Part shown: piece after piece, positions 48,311 through 57,608 of the stretch
How the letters are laid out: each line of letters opens with the position of its first letter
How positions within the stretch are numbered: position 1 is the stretch's first letter
From: Gluconobacter sp. P1C6_b
Lineage (GTDB): Bacteria > Pseudomonadota > Alphaproteobacteria > Acetobacterales > Acetobacteraceae
Length of the DNA stretch: 64,000 nt
Assembly (NCBI RefSeq): GCF_018811945.1
Contig: NZ_JACRVU010000007.1
Span: 86,847 to 150,846, forward strand
Reading direction: 5' to 3'
Position numbers and translations under genes: made by a program
Notes under the pieces: model-generated
Told to the model about the DNA's origin: nothing
What the model saw: the letters and a program-made list of their open reading frames with translations, nothing else
Database searches by the model: none

Positions 48311-49534
48311 TCAGGCGATAGCGGAATTGGACGATTCTAGCCACCCAAGGACGCCATTTGCCGCCGCATGGGCCGTGGAAAAACATCCCTGAAGCAGATA
48401 CCCGCCCGTGGGCGCCTCCCAGTCCAGCATTTCGCCAGCCACGAAAACACCGGGGCGGGATTTCAGCATGAACCGCTCGTCCACGGAATCCTGACGTACG
48501 CCGCCAGCTGTGGAGATGGCGCGATCAAGCGCGTCCATACCGATCAGCGGCAGGGGGAGGGCCTTGAGGGTCTGGGCAAGCTGGAGTGGGGTGGCGTCTT
48601 TCGGGGTGGCGTGCTTCAGAAGCTCTCGGGATGGTGCATCCAGCGACAGGGCCTTGCGCAGCCGGTTGCTCTGGCTCTCGCGTTCGCGCTGCGCCAGCAG
48701 GCGTTTCAGGACGTCGTCGGCTGAGAGCGTCGGACGCAGGTCGAGTGTAAGGATTGCGCGTCCTTCGGTCCCGATCCGGTCCCGCAGGTCCGCCGAGAGC
48801 GCATAAAGCGCCGAGCCTTCCAGACCGCGCGATGTAATGGTCAGGTCGCCGCGGCTCTGTCGCGTGCCAAAGCTTAGACCAACGGAATGAAGCACGCTGC
48901 CCTCGTGCCGGTTCGCAAAATCGGCGGGCCAGTCGGGCAGGAAGCCACAATTTGCGGGGGCGAAAGGCGCTGTTTCGTTCGTCATAAAATCCGCCCAGCG
49001 GCCGTCCGATCCCAGACGCGACCAGCTTGCACCCCCCATTGTCAGAACGGTTGCATCGGCTCTGACGGATGTCTGACCGCCTGCCGTCTCGAACAGAAGT
49101 GTTGCGCCATCCCAGCCCACAAAGCGGTGGCGCGTGTGGATATGGACGCCCTGTTCCGTCAGTCGCTGGAGCCACGCACGCAGCAGGGGAGAGGCTTTCA
49201 TGGCCGTGGGGAAGACGCGCCCTGATGAGCCGGAAAAGCAGGCCTGTCCCAGTCCTTCGGCCCATTCTGTCAAAGAGGATGGCGGAAATGCGCGAATGGC
49301 CGGTTCCAGCCAGTTTCGTGCTGTGCCGTAGCGGCTCAGAAAACGGTCCAGCGGCTCCGAATGCGTCAGGTTCAGGCCGCTGCGACCGGCCATGAGCAGC
49401 TTGCGCCCCACGCTCGGCATCTGGTCGAAAACCTGCATCCTGCATCCTCGTGCGGCCAGGATTTCTGCCGCGAACAGTCCGGCGGGACCGGCTCCGATAA
49501 TGGCGACGGACGGGGAAGGGGGGGCAGCATTCAT
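48311..49534 (-). CDS. BaiN/HI0933-family FAD-dependent oxidoreductase
   Basis: A 407-residue flavoprotein. The FAD dinucleotide motif is VAIIGAGPAGLFAAEIL near residue 9, followed by VGRKLLMAGRSGLNLTHSEP, the family hallmark. Further matches are ACFSGSSGRVFPTAMKA and the C-terminal GVFVAGEMLDWEAPTGGYLL. The subgroup (TIGR03862-like) has no assigned reaction. ATG 49534 begins the recognisable protein; the frame from 49636 overlaps the panC promoter side. It is divergent from panC and coupled by a 4-base gap to the HerA-like gene after it. Confidence 0.85.
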   Translation of the reverse strand: MNAAPPSPSVAIIGAGPAGLFAAEILAARGCRMQVFDQMPSVGRKLLMAGRSGLNLTHSEPLDRFLSRYGTARNWLEPAIRAFPPSSLTEWAEGLGQACFSGSSGRVFPTAMKASPLLRAWLQRLTEQGVHIHTRHRFVGWDGATLLFETAGGQTSVRADATVLTMGGASWSRLGSDGRWADFMTNETAPFAPANCGFLPDWPADFANRHEGSVLHSVGLSFGTRQSRGDLTITSRGLEGSALYALSADLRDRIGTEGRAILTLDLRPTLSADDVLKRLLAQRERESQSNRLRKALSLDAPSRELLKHATPKDATPLQLAQTLKALPLPLIGMDALDRAISTAGGVRQDSVDERFMLKSRPGVFVAGEMLDWEAPTGGYLLQGCFSTAHAAANGVLGWLESSNSAIA

Positions 49535-49608
49535 AAGCTCCTGATTGCCATGTGGAACAGGGTTTGTCAGGCTCCGACCCCGCAGTTCTGGCGGGAAAGG
49601 GACATGAC

Positions 49609-50436
49609 ATGCAGGTTTTTGAGACGATCGGGGCATTTCGGGCGGCGCGGACGGCTTATCCGACCTTGGGTTTCGTTCCGACCATGGGGTTTCTGCATGA
49701 AGGCCATCTCGGGCTGGTCCGGCAGGCGAAGGCGGAAAATGGCGCGGTGGCCGTCAGTATTTTCGTTAATCCGAAGCAGTTCGGCCCAAATGAGGACTAT
49801 GCCTCCTATCCACGTGATCCGGAGCGTGATCTGGCGCTTCTGAAAGAAGCCGGGGCCGATCTGGTGTTTCTGCCAACGCCCGATGTGCTCTATCGGCCCG
49901 GTTCCGGCACCCGGATTGACGTCGGCGGTGTTGCAGAAGAACTCGAAGGCCAGTCGCGTCCCGGACATTTCTCCGGTGTGGCGACGGTCGTGACCAAACT
50001 GTTCAACATCGTCCAGCCGCAGCGGGCCTATTTCGGGCAGAAGGATGCCCAGCAATGCGCGGTTGTCCGGCGGTTTGTGGCGGATCTGGATATTCCGGTT
50101 GAAATCGTGGTCTGCGATATCGCGCGTGAAGCGGACGGTCTGGCCCGTTCCAGCCGCAATGTGCGTCTGACGACCGAAAACCGTCAGAAAGCGCCAGCCC
50201 TGTTTCAGGCTTTGCAGGAAGCCGCGCGGCTGTTTCGCAGGGGCGAGCGTGATGTGGACGTTTTGGAAAATGCCATGCGCGTGGTCCTGATCGAAGCCGG
50301 ACTTCCAGACATCGATTACGCGACGGTTGTGAACGCAGACACGTTCCGCCGCGAACAGCCCTGTTCCGACAACGCTCTGGCGCTTCTGGCCGTGCGGGCC
50401 GGGGAGGTCCGGCTGATCGATAACATGCCGCTTTGA
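49609..50436 (+). CDS. panC: pantothenate synthetase (pantoate-beta-alanine ligase)
   Basis: PanC joins pantoate and beta-alanine with ATP to make pantothenate for coenzyme A. The 275-residue enzyme has PTMGFLHEGHLGLVRQA with the HxGH nucleotide motif near residue 30, VSIFVNPKQFGPNEDYASYP, and the YFGQKDAQQCAVVRRF segment near 130. The chosen ATG (49609) follows a GGAAAGG site; an upstream ATG at 49552 gives an unsupported 19-residue extension. panB is not adjacent. Confidence 0.94.
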   Translation: MQVFETIGAFRAARTAYPTLGFVPTMGFLHEGHLGLVRQAKAENGAVAVSIFVNPKQFGPNEDYASYPRDPERDLALLKEAGADLVFLPTPDVLYRPGSGTRIDVGGVAEELEGQSRPGHFSGVATVVTKLFNIVQPQRAYFGQKDAQQCAVVRRFVADLDIPVEIVVCDIAREADGLARSSRNVRLTTENRQKAPALFQALQEAARLFRRGERDVDVLENAMRVVLIEAGLPDIDYATVVNADTFRREQPCSDNALALLAVRAGEVRLIDNMPL

Positions 50437-50494
50437 GCTGTCCCCCTTCCGTGCGGTATAAGCATGCACTGCTGACGTACGGAGGATTTCAGAC

Positions 50495-52192
50495 ATGCAG
50501 AAAACCATCATGCGTCGCGTGGCCCAGGGGCAGGGCCACGAACCCGCCGATCTGGTTATCCGGAATGTCCGGCTGTTCGATCTGGTCACGGGCGATCTCA
50601 TCCCGACCGATATCGCCATCTGCGGCGATCGGATCGTCGGGACTTACGGTGAATACGAAGGTGTGCAGACAATCGATGGCGCGGGCCGGATCGCCGTGCC
50701 GGGCTTTATCGATACTCATCTGCACGTTGAATCCTCGCTCGTCACGCCGTTCGAGTTCGATCGCTGCGTTCTGCCGCATGGTGTGACGACGGCCATCTGC
50801 GATCCGCACGAAATGGCCAATGTGCTGGGGCGTGCGGCATTTGATTATTTTCTGGCTGCTGCCGAGCGGACCATCATGGATCTGCGCGTCAACCTGTCGA
50901 GCTGTGTTCCAGCCACGTCCATGGAGACATCGGGTGCAGTTCTGAACGTGGATGATCTGGTGGCCTATCGGGACCATCCCAAAGTGATCGGTCTGGCCGA
51001 GTTCATGAACATCCCGGGCGTTCTGAATGGTGATCCGGGCTGTGTGGACAAGCTGGCCGCCTTTGCGGATGGGCATATCGACGGTCATGCCCCACTCATG
51101 CGGGGCAAGGCTCTGAACGGCTATCTGGCGGCTGGCATTTCAACCGACCACGAAGCAACCGCTGCTGATGAGGCGCTGGAAAAAGTCCGTAAGGGCATGA
51201 CGGTCCTGATCCGGGAAGGATCGGTCTGCAAGGATCTTGAAGCGCTGGTGCCGCTGCTGAACGTCGCGACATCGCCGTTCTTCGCGTTCTGCACCGATGA
51301 TCGTAACCCGCTCGAAATTGCCCATGAGGGCCATCTGGATTTCCTGATCCGCCGGGCCATCGAACTGGGCGTGGAGCCGTTGGCTGCGTATCGTGCCGCA
51401 TCCCTGTCCGCTGCCACAGCTTTTGGCCTGAAGGATCGTGGACAGATCGCGCCGGGCAGGCGCGCGGATATCGTTCTGCTTGATGATTTGGAGCGCTGTC
51501 AGGTTTCGGATGTCATTTCCGCTGGTCGTCTGGTGAATGATGCCCTGTTCGCAGGCCGCGAAATCGTGTCTCCGGTCGGGCTGGAAAGCGTAAAACTCCC
51601 GCGTCCTGTAACGGCGCAGGACATGGCTGTTGAAGGCAGTGGCAAAGACCGTCCTGTCATGGGGGTTATTCCGGGCCAGATCATCACGGACTTTCTGCGT
51701 CTGGATATGCCTGAAGACCATGGCCACGCTCTGCCGGATCCAGAACAGGATGTCGCCAAGGTCTGTGTCGTGGCGCGGCATGGGCATAACGACAATATCG
51801 GGCGCGGCTTCGTGCGGGGATTTGGCCTGAAGGAAGGCGCGCTGGCATCGTCTGTCGGGCATGACAGCCATAATATCTGCGTTGTTGGAACCAACGACGC
51901 CGACATGGCCTGTGCGGTGAACCATCTGGAAAAAACCGGTGGCGGCTTCGTGGCGGTCCGGAATGGACAGGTCCTGGCAGATCTGCGCCTCCCTGTCGCA
52001 GGCCTGATGAGCGATGCGCCTTATGAACAGGTCCGGGATGATCTCATCATCCTGCGCAAGGCGGCGAAGACGATGGGTGTTGTTCTGGAAGAGCCGTTTC
52101 TGCAACTGGCCTTTCTGCCGCTACCCGTGATTCCTCATCTCAAGATCACGGATTTCGGGATGATTGATGTCAGGACGATGAGCTTCGTATGA
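50495..52192 (+). CDS. ade: adenine deaminase
   Basis: This enzyme deaminates adenine to hypoxanthine in purine salvage. The 565-residue amidohydrolase has [18 protein letters not shown] with the metal-binding HxH near residue 75, [15 protein letters not shown], and the C-terminal [20 protein letters not shown] and [17 protein letters not shown] segments that are specific to Ade. The length matches. It starts 58 bases after panC in the same direction, after a GGAGG site. Confidence 0.94.
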   Translation: MQKTIMRRVAQGQGHEPADLVIRNVRLFDLVTGDLIPTDIAICGDRIVGTYGEYEGVQTIDGAGRIAVPGFIDTHLHVESSLVTPFEFDRCVLPHGVTTAICDPHEMANVLGRAAFDYFLAAAERTIMDLRVNLSSCVPATSMETSGAVLNVDDLVAYRDHPKVIGLAEFMNIPGVLNGDPGCVDKLAAFADGHIDGHAPLMRGKALNGYLAAGISTDHEATAADEALEKVRKGMTVLIREGSVCKDLEALVPLLNVATSPFFAFCTDDRNPLEIAHEGHLDFLIRRAIELGVEPLAAYRAASLSAATAFGLKDRGQIAPGRRADIVLLDDLERCQVSDVISAGRLVNDALFAGREIVSPVGLESVKLPRPVTAQDMAVEGSGKDRPVMGVIPGQIITDFLRLDMPEDHGHALPDPEQDVAKVCVVARHGHNDNIGRGFVRGFGLKEGALASSVGHDSHNICVVGTNDADMACAVNHLEKTGGGFVAVRNGQVLADLRLPVAGLMSDAPYEQVRDDLIILRKAAKTMGVVLEEPFLQLAFLPLPVIPHLKITDFGMIDVRTMSFV

Positions 52193-52194
52193 AA

Positions 52195-52219
52195 AATGGC
52201 TGCCCTAAGGGCAGCCATT
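52195..52219 (-). terminator. hairpin terminator between ade and the Hint-domain gene
   Basis: AATGGCTGCCC and GGGCAGCCATT form a perfect 11-bp stem with a TAA loop, 3 bases after the ade stop. On the minus strand a T-run follows the stem, so it mainly serves the Hint-domain gene; on the plus strand no T-run follows. Confidence 0.65.
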
Positions 52220-52245
52220 CACGAAGACAATACAGATGAAGCGTC

Positions 52246-55074
52246 TCAGGCGCTCAGGGCTTGGGCGGCTGTCTCGTCTGCGTCGAGCAGATAGGGACCC
52301 GCGTTGACGATCTGGATACAGAGAACGCCGTTTCCGGTCGGTTCGCGATAACCCAGAGGCAGGGTCGCAGATCCGTTTGTCCAGCGCAGGCCTGGGTGGT
52401 CCCGGGGATGCCAGCCGGGCAGATCCGTCTTCAGATGGGTGTCAATGACGCGGCTTTCTCTGGAATCCCAGAGTTTCACGTTCCCGATAAGGATGCCAAG
52501 GGAGCGCCGGTCATCACAGAACGGGCCGATGACATCCGAAGGTCGTGATGACCGGGATCTGATGATGACCTTGTCGATGCCGGCCGGGAGTTCGAACAGG
52601 AACTGGTCGCCGGTATGGCGCATGCGCCGAAGACGCTGGCCGGTGAGCGTACAGACCTCAAGGCCGGGATCCCTGGTGGTGGCAGGAACAGCGGGGCGCC
52701 CCATACCCAGGGATTCGGCACGTTCGCACAGCCGTTCATACACAGGCTGAACCTGCTCCTGCGCCATTTTCAGTGGAGCCGCAGCTTCGGCCCAGGATTT
52801 TGCGGGAGCGAACAGCGGAGAGACGCTTGTGGTGAAACTCTGACGGTTGCCGGTATCGAGATAGCTTTCCGAAGGCAGGTTCTCCGCCAGGACAACGCTG
52901 TGTCTGTCCGTTTCGAAATGATGATAGCGATACTGGGTGATCGAATGGTCATAGAAAATGCTTGTGCCGTTCACGAGCATTCTGGCCGGAACAAATCCCT
53001 CATCGACATAGATACAATGTTCGGGAGTCACCAGGAGATCCCGCGCGGGCTGGCTGTCACCAAAAGCGCTGGCCCGGATCCGTAGGGGGTAGCCTGCATC
53101 CTCGCTATGCTCCGACGGGCTGACATTCGTATCGCGGTAACCGGTCCAGATAACGGGACGGAACGCTTTCTCATCGTCGAGAACCGCCACGAGATCCCCG
53201 ATCTGAAGGTCTTCAACCTTTACGTCCCCATGATCGGTACGGATCAGGGTGCCGGTCAGATAGCAGGTGTCCTGCCGCAGGGTGGAAATAACCCAGTCTC
53301 CATCCGGAAGCTGGGACACGCCTGCCGTAGCCGCTGGCGTGAAATCACTGGAGACCTGAATATTGTTGAGGACGAGCGTACTGTTGTCAGACCGCGTAAT
53401 GGTCAGGGTATAGGTTCCATCCTGATTGAGGGAATATGCAGCAGATACGGGCGTATGGTTCCATACGGCAGTGCTTGCATTGTTGATGACGAAAAATGTG
53501 CTTGCGCTGACATTCTGGAAGGATGTCGAAATTGTATTCTCGTTCCCGTCGAAAATAACCGTATTTGAAGTATTGTCAAAAATTACGGTTTGAGGAAAGG
53601 TGCGGGCTCCGAAGTATACTGTGCTGTTTTCCTGAATGTTGAGCGTTGATATATCAAGATAGGCAGGGGTATTTTCCGCGCCGAATGTTGAATTGATCAC
53701 ATCGATGGTGCCGCCGCCGCAGATGTTCAGGGCATCGAGCACCACTTTCCCTGGATTGTTTTCGATTTTCAGCGTTCCCATGACCTGGACATGTTCGCCC
53801 AGTTCCACACCTGAAGGGGTGTCAATTGTCAGGGTGCAACCGCCATAAATGCAGGCACTCGCTGTTGCGAAAGCATACCCTGCGCCGGACGTCTGGGCTG
53901 AAATCAGAAGGTCGCTATTCCCCATGAGTTCGATGCTGGCGATCTGGGTCGCGTTGGCCGTGGCAATGACACCGTAGGCCGACACCCCGTCATAGGTATC
54001 AAAATTGGCCGAATTCGCAGGAGTGTCCCAGGGCGTTGTTCCGAGTGCCCAGTTGGCTCCATCGGCCCAGTCAGCGCGGTTATCCGCAGTCGTGGCTGGT
54101 GGCGAAAAATGGTTGGTATTGGGCGTCTGGGTGCTGTCGTAAAAATATGTCAGCCCGGCGGGTGATGTATTGGTCGTGTCTGTAAAAGGCGCAGCGCTTG
54201 TCACGGTGCCAGAGGACGAGGAATTACTTTCCGAAAGGATGTAGTTCCCGTTGCTGTCCTGACTGAAATGTGCAGTTCCCGGAATGAAGCCATTGGCTGT
54301 ATGGACGTCGTCCAGCGTTACGATCGTGCCCGTGGATGAATTGATCTGAACCGTCCAGGAACCGGTACCGGCATTCTGTGTCCAGTTTGCGGAGATAGGG
54401 ACCCCGCCGTCGGCAGCACTGATCGCAAAAAGGGATTTCTCGGAAACGCCGTAGAAGGCTGTGTTGATTGTCGCATCGACATCATCCAGAACAAGAGTAT
54501 TCTGCGTGTTGGTGTCAAAAGTAACGGAACCGGTGCTGCCGGAAAGATCGGCATAGAATGTTGCGTTATTTTGAAGAACAACTGAAAGACCGCCAGTAAC
54601 GGCTACCGGATTGCTGACTGTGCCCAGCCGGGAGCCGATCAGGTTCAATGTTCCGCTGCCGGAAATGGAATTGTTGTCGAGAACGGATCCTGTGTTGTTC
54701 AGGAGGGTCAGCGTGCCATCTACTGTGCAGCTTGCGCCGAGCTCGACCGGAGCGGCCGTATTGATGACAACCGTGCCTTTGGAGGTGATGTTCAGGGCAT
54801 GGGTGGCGAACACATAGCCGCCCAGTGACGACGAATTGGCGGCCGCCAGAATTTCAAGCGTGCCATAGTCGCCGACCGTGAGATTGAGGATCTGTCTGAT
54901 GGCCGGATTACTGGCAATGGCGGTGGCAGGAGCGTCCGAAGTGCCGGCAATGACGACTGTTGCGCCCACGGTTGCCTGTGGAATGGAGTTGTCGCTCCAG
55001 TTTGACTTGGTTCCATCAGAACTCTGATAGTAAAAATCGTCTGATTCGGTGCCGGTCCAGTAAACAGTCGTCAT
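52246..55074 (-). CDS. large Hint-domain protein with two tandem beta-rich modules
   Basis: A 942-residue protein. Residues 1-300 and about 314-600 are two copies of one Thr/Ser/Asn-rich, beta-helix-like module offset by about 313 residues: compare GGYVFATHALNI (85) with AGYAFATASACI (398), and VELGASCTVDGTL (110) with VELGEHVQVMGTL (423). A Hint domain (Hint_2 type) begins at Cys604 in CYLTGTLIRTDHGDV and runs to about 745. It includes LLVTPEHCIYV with His686 and the late FETDRHSVVLAENLPSESY. A conserved C-terminal region follows to 942. There is no signal peptide. Autoproteolysis at Cys604 is plausible; a type I-secreted surface protein is one guess. AT content is higher than in core genes. 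Confidence 0.8.
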   Translation of the reverse strand: MTTVYWTGTESDDFYYQSSDGTKSNWSDNSIPQATVGATVVIAGTSDAPATAIASNPAIRQILNLTVGDYGTLEILAAANSSSLGGYVFATHALNITSKGTVVINTAAPVELGASCTVDGTLTLLNNTGSVLDNNSISGSGTLNLIGSRLGTVSNPVAVTGGLSVVLQNNATFYADLSGSTGSVTFDTNTQNTLVLDDVDATINTAFYGVSEKSLFAISAADGGVPISANWTQNAGTGSWTVQINSSTGTIVTLDDVHTANGFIPGTAHFSQDSNGNYILSESNSSSSGTVTSAAPFTDTTNTSPAGLTYFYDSTQTPNTNHFSPPATTADNRADWADGANWALGTTPWDTPANSANFDTYDGVSAYGVIATANATQIASIELMGNSDLLISAQTSGAGYAFATASACIYGGCTLTIDTPSGVELGEHVQVMGTLKIENNPGKVVLDALNICGGGTIDVINSTFGAENTPAYLDISTLNIQENSTVYFGARTFPQTVIFDNTSNTVIFDGNENTISTSFQNVSASTFFVINNASTAVWNHTPVSAAYSLNQDGTYTLTITRSDNSTLVLNNIQVSSDFTPAATAGVSQLPDGDWVISTLRQDTCYLTGTLIRTDHGDVKVEDLQIGDLVAVLDDEKAFRPVIWTGYRDTNVSPSEHSEDAGYPLRIRASAFGDSQPARDLLVTPEHCIYVDEGFVPARMLVNGTSIFYDHSITQYRYHHFETDRHSVVLAENLPSESYLDTGNRQSFTTSVSPLFAPAKSWAEAAAPLKMAQEQVQPVYERLCERAESLGMGRPAVPATTRDPGLEVCTLTGQRLRRMRHTGDQFLFELPAGIDKVIIRSRSSRPSDVIGPFCDDRRSLGILIGNVKLWDSRESRVIDTHLKTDLPGWHPRDHPGLRWTNGSATLPLGYREPTGNGVLCIQIVNAGPYLLDADETAAQALSA

Positions 55075-55689
55075 TCTTCAGGGCCTCTTGTGAGAGGAGG
55101 TGTGACTGACGCTTCTGGGATGGGCAGGTTCACCACAATCTTCACCGCCAGCTTTTCAGGGGCATGGCAGAATATTATTCGCATGTAGTTTATAAAAAGT
55201 TAAACCGAAGATTCGGTATGGGGATTCAGCCTGAGAGGCTTGTTTGGTCCACAATATTTGCGGTTACTGTCTGCTGACAGAAGAGTGGCGATTTAAGATT
55301 GATGGTGGTCCTGACACAACTAGAAAAGTCTATGTAAAATCGTAGGTTTATTGGTTAAATCACCAAATTTATTTGATGGAAGATCAACGCACGACTCTCC
55401 GGAGTGTCAAACCTCAATCGGCCTTGGTGACGATAAGGAGACTACCTACCGTGGTGCATTCCGACGAATGGCCGTCCAGCCTTTGTATCCGGCAACGCAG
55501 ACAGTGGCACGAACTGGACGGACACGTTCAGGGGCTGGCGCTTCACGCGGCTGTCATCAGCCTGCAACCTGAAAACCGGCATGGCCGACGCGGCCGATAC
55601 GGACAACTGATCCGAGTGCCTGAACATTCCGGGCAGATTTATCATCACCAGACCGGTAATCATGGCCACGGCCGGACTTTGTTGCGCAA
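55075..55689. other. gene-free, partly AT-rich stretch upstream of the Hint-domain gene
   Basis: I see no intact gene. The part near the Hint gene (about 55150-55390) is AT-rich and should hold its promoter. A perfect inverted repeat ACCGAAGATTCGGT lies at 55204-55217. From about 55390 to 55689 the sequence returns to higher GC and carries short open frames on both strands without family match; it may be decayed coding DNA next to the transposase relic. Confidence 0.45.
55204..55217. promoter_or_regulatory. 14-bp inverted repeat upstream of the Hint-domain gene
   Basis: ACCGAA-GA-TTCGGT is perfectly symmetric, 130 bases upstream of the Hint-gene ATG in AT-rich DNA. It could be an operator. 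No regulator gene is adjacent. Confidence 0.25.
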
Positions 55690-56015
55690 ATGGGGGTATT
55701 CATCGAGTGGTTCCAGTCTGGTAACCTGCTGGGGTGAGCAAGCCGTCTCCCGCCTAGTTCCGGATGGGCGCAATCAGCAAGGAAATAGCCGTCCAGAAGG
55801 TTGGCCACAATACCAGATTGGTAGTGGCTGTCGGTTGCGACCTTCGTGACGGGTGCGCTGGGGCCGGATCCCGTTGTCTTTGATGAGGCGGCCAACGCGA
55901 TATTTCCCGACATTAAGTCCGGCTTCCCTGAGTTACAAGGTTATGCGGGGCCGTCCATAGGAATATTTGCCTAGGTCACGTTGACAAAGGCTCTGGATTA
56001 AGTCTTTTGTCAACG
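55690..56015 (-). pseudogene. decayed IS3-family transposase (orfB) remnant
   Basis: Read on the minus strand from about 55960, one frame gives SYGRPRITL, a TAA stop, then LREAGLNVGKYRVGRLIKDN and GIRPQRTR. That is the HTH_21/integrase N-terminus of IS3-type OrfB. The match then shifts frame to VTKVATDSHYQSGIVANLLD, equal to the family's TTDSHHxxxxAPNLLDxxF, and then to an AGD with a stop where the conserved Trp of KWAGD belongs. The catalytic DDE part is not recognisable. So at least two frameshifts and two stops are present: a dead element. A 10-base inverted repeat (55979-55988 with 56006-56015) lies inside its start. Confidence 0.65.
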
Positions 56016-56042
56016 AGGCCTAAACCTGATCGTGAGTATACT

Positions 56043-57608
56043 TTATGGTTTGTAGGTATCTGGCTTTTCAAGGAAAGTTGGAACCAAAGGATTATCAGAC
56101 TGAAGCGCGCCCTTGCTCGGCAGCTTTGTCGTATCCCAACCACCACCGAGATCCGCTATGAGTTTGACGCTTGCCAGCAAACGGCTTTCCTGGATTTGCA
56201 GAACCGTCTCCTGATTGGAAAGAGCTGTTTGCTGGCTGGTAATAACGGTGGTATAAATCGCTGTTCCATAACGGTATTCATTCATCGATATATCTGCGGC
56301 TTTTAATGCGGAAGTGACGGCCTGCTGTTCCTGGCGTCTCTGTTCCTCAAGGGTACGGAGGCTCGAAAGCTGGTCCTCCGTGTCTTGGAGGGCAGTCAGT
56401 ACAATTTGACGATAATTGGCAACGGCGTTGTCATAATCAGCATTGGCTTCCTGCACGGCAGCCGTGCGTGCACCGCCTTCAAACAGGGTCTGGCTGGCTG
56501 AGGCGCCAAGGGACCAGATCCGGTTTGAGACCTGGATCAGGGACTGAACGGGGTTTCCGCTATATCCGTATGCTGCAGAGAGGGAGACATCCGGGAAGAA
56601 TGCCGCGATGGCTGCCCCCACTTCCGCATTGTACTCTTCCATCTGTCGTTCTGCTGCCGAGATATCCGGACGCCTTTGCAGGAGCGCAGAAGGGACTGTT
56701 ACCGGGACGGATGGTATGACGTTCGGCATACCTGAGCGGGGGAGAGAAAAATCCCCAGGGGCGCGCCCGATTAGCACTGCAATGGCGTGCTCGTATTCCG
56801 AACGATTAACATCTGTTGCTGTAGCACTTGCTCTGGCTTGCTGGAGCGTATTTTCAGCCTGGTATTCATCAGCACCACTGACGGTTCCGCCAGTATGCTG
56901 ATGATGAACGATATCCAGATAATGTTCATACAGAGAAGCGGAACGGTCCAGCAATGTTTTCAGCGACTCTTCATAGCGCAACGAAAAATAGTCTTGGGCG
57001 AGTTCTGACTGGTAGGACAGGCGGGCGTTGGCGACGTCTGCAGCACTGATCTGTGCTGCAGCGACCTGTTCCTGGATTTCCCGCCGGATCTTGCCCCACA
57101 GATCCAGATCCCAGTCTGCTGTTATCTGGGCTGCATAGGTGTTCTTGGTTGAGCCTGTCGTATACTGGGTGCCACTTGCGGAACTGGCGGTTCCGCCTTG
57201 GCTGTTTCTGGCAAAACTCAGACTTCCGGCGAGTGTCGGATACAGGCTGGCGCGGGCTGCGGTTACGGCGGCGCGGGCTTTGCGAAATGCGGCTTCGTAT
57301 TCCTTCAGGTTCTGGTTATTGAGCGCAACCTGATTTTCGAGCTGGTTAAGGACAGGATCGTTATAAATCCGCCACCACTCGCCCTTCGGGTAATCTGCCA
57401 AATGTGGGGTTGCGGCAGTCCAGCCGGGAGCAGGCTTCAGTTCCTTGAATTTTGCCGAGACAATGGCATGTGGACGCTTGTAGGTCGGTCCCATCATCAC
57501 GCAGCCCGACAGAGCCAGCGAGGTGAAAATCAGTGCATTGGCGCGAAGACTGGTCAATACAGACCGATGGCGTCTTGTCATGAGAGCGTCCTGAGGCAGG
57601 CGTGACAT
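56043..57608 (-). CDS. outer-membrane factor lipoprotein of an RND efflux system (NodT family)
   Basis: A TolC-like outer-membrane channel of 521 residues. The N-terminus has a signal with lipobox SLALSGC near residue 36, then MMGPTYKRPHA. Two OEP repeats of long helices follow (KEYEAAFRKARAAVTAARASL; EANADYDNAVANYRQIVLTAL), with ADWDLDLWGKIRREIQEQVA as the family hallmark. ATG 57608 overlaps the stop of the MdtC-like gene by one base; ATG 57581 is an alternative start. It completes the pump operon as the exit duct. Confidence 0.9.
   Translation of the reverse strand: MSRLPQDALMTRRHRSVLTSLRANALIFTSLALSGCVMMGPTYKRPHAIVSAKFKELKPAPGWTAATPHLADYPKGEWWRIYNDPVLNQLENQVALNNQNLKEYEAAFRKARAAVTAARASLYPTLAGSLSFARNSQGGTASSASGTQYTTGSTKNTYAAQITADWDLDLWGKIRREIQEQVAAAQISAADVANARLSYQSELAQDYFSLRYEESLKTLLDRSASLYEHYLDIVHHQHTGGTVSGADEYQAENTLQQARASATATDVNRSEYEHAIAVLIGRAPGDFSLPRSGMPNVIPSVPVTVPSALLQRRPDISAAERQMEEYNAEVGAAIAAFFPDVSLSAAYGYSGNPVQSLIQVSNRIWSLGASASQTLFEGGARTAAVQEANADYDNAVANYRQIVLTALQDTEDQLSSLRTLEEQRRQEQQAVTSALKAADISMNEYRYGTAIYTTVITSQQTALSNQETVLQIQESRLLASVKLIADLGGGWDTTKLPSKGALQSDNPLVPTFLEKPDTYKP

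Noticed and set aside
55979..56015. CGTTGACAAA inverted repeat as an intact IS end
   Set aside because: It lies inside the start of the transposase-like text, the spacing of 17 bases is that of a hairpin, and no matching second end was found.
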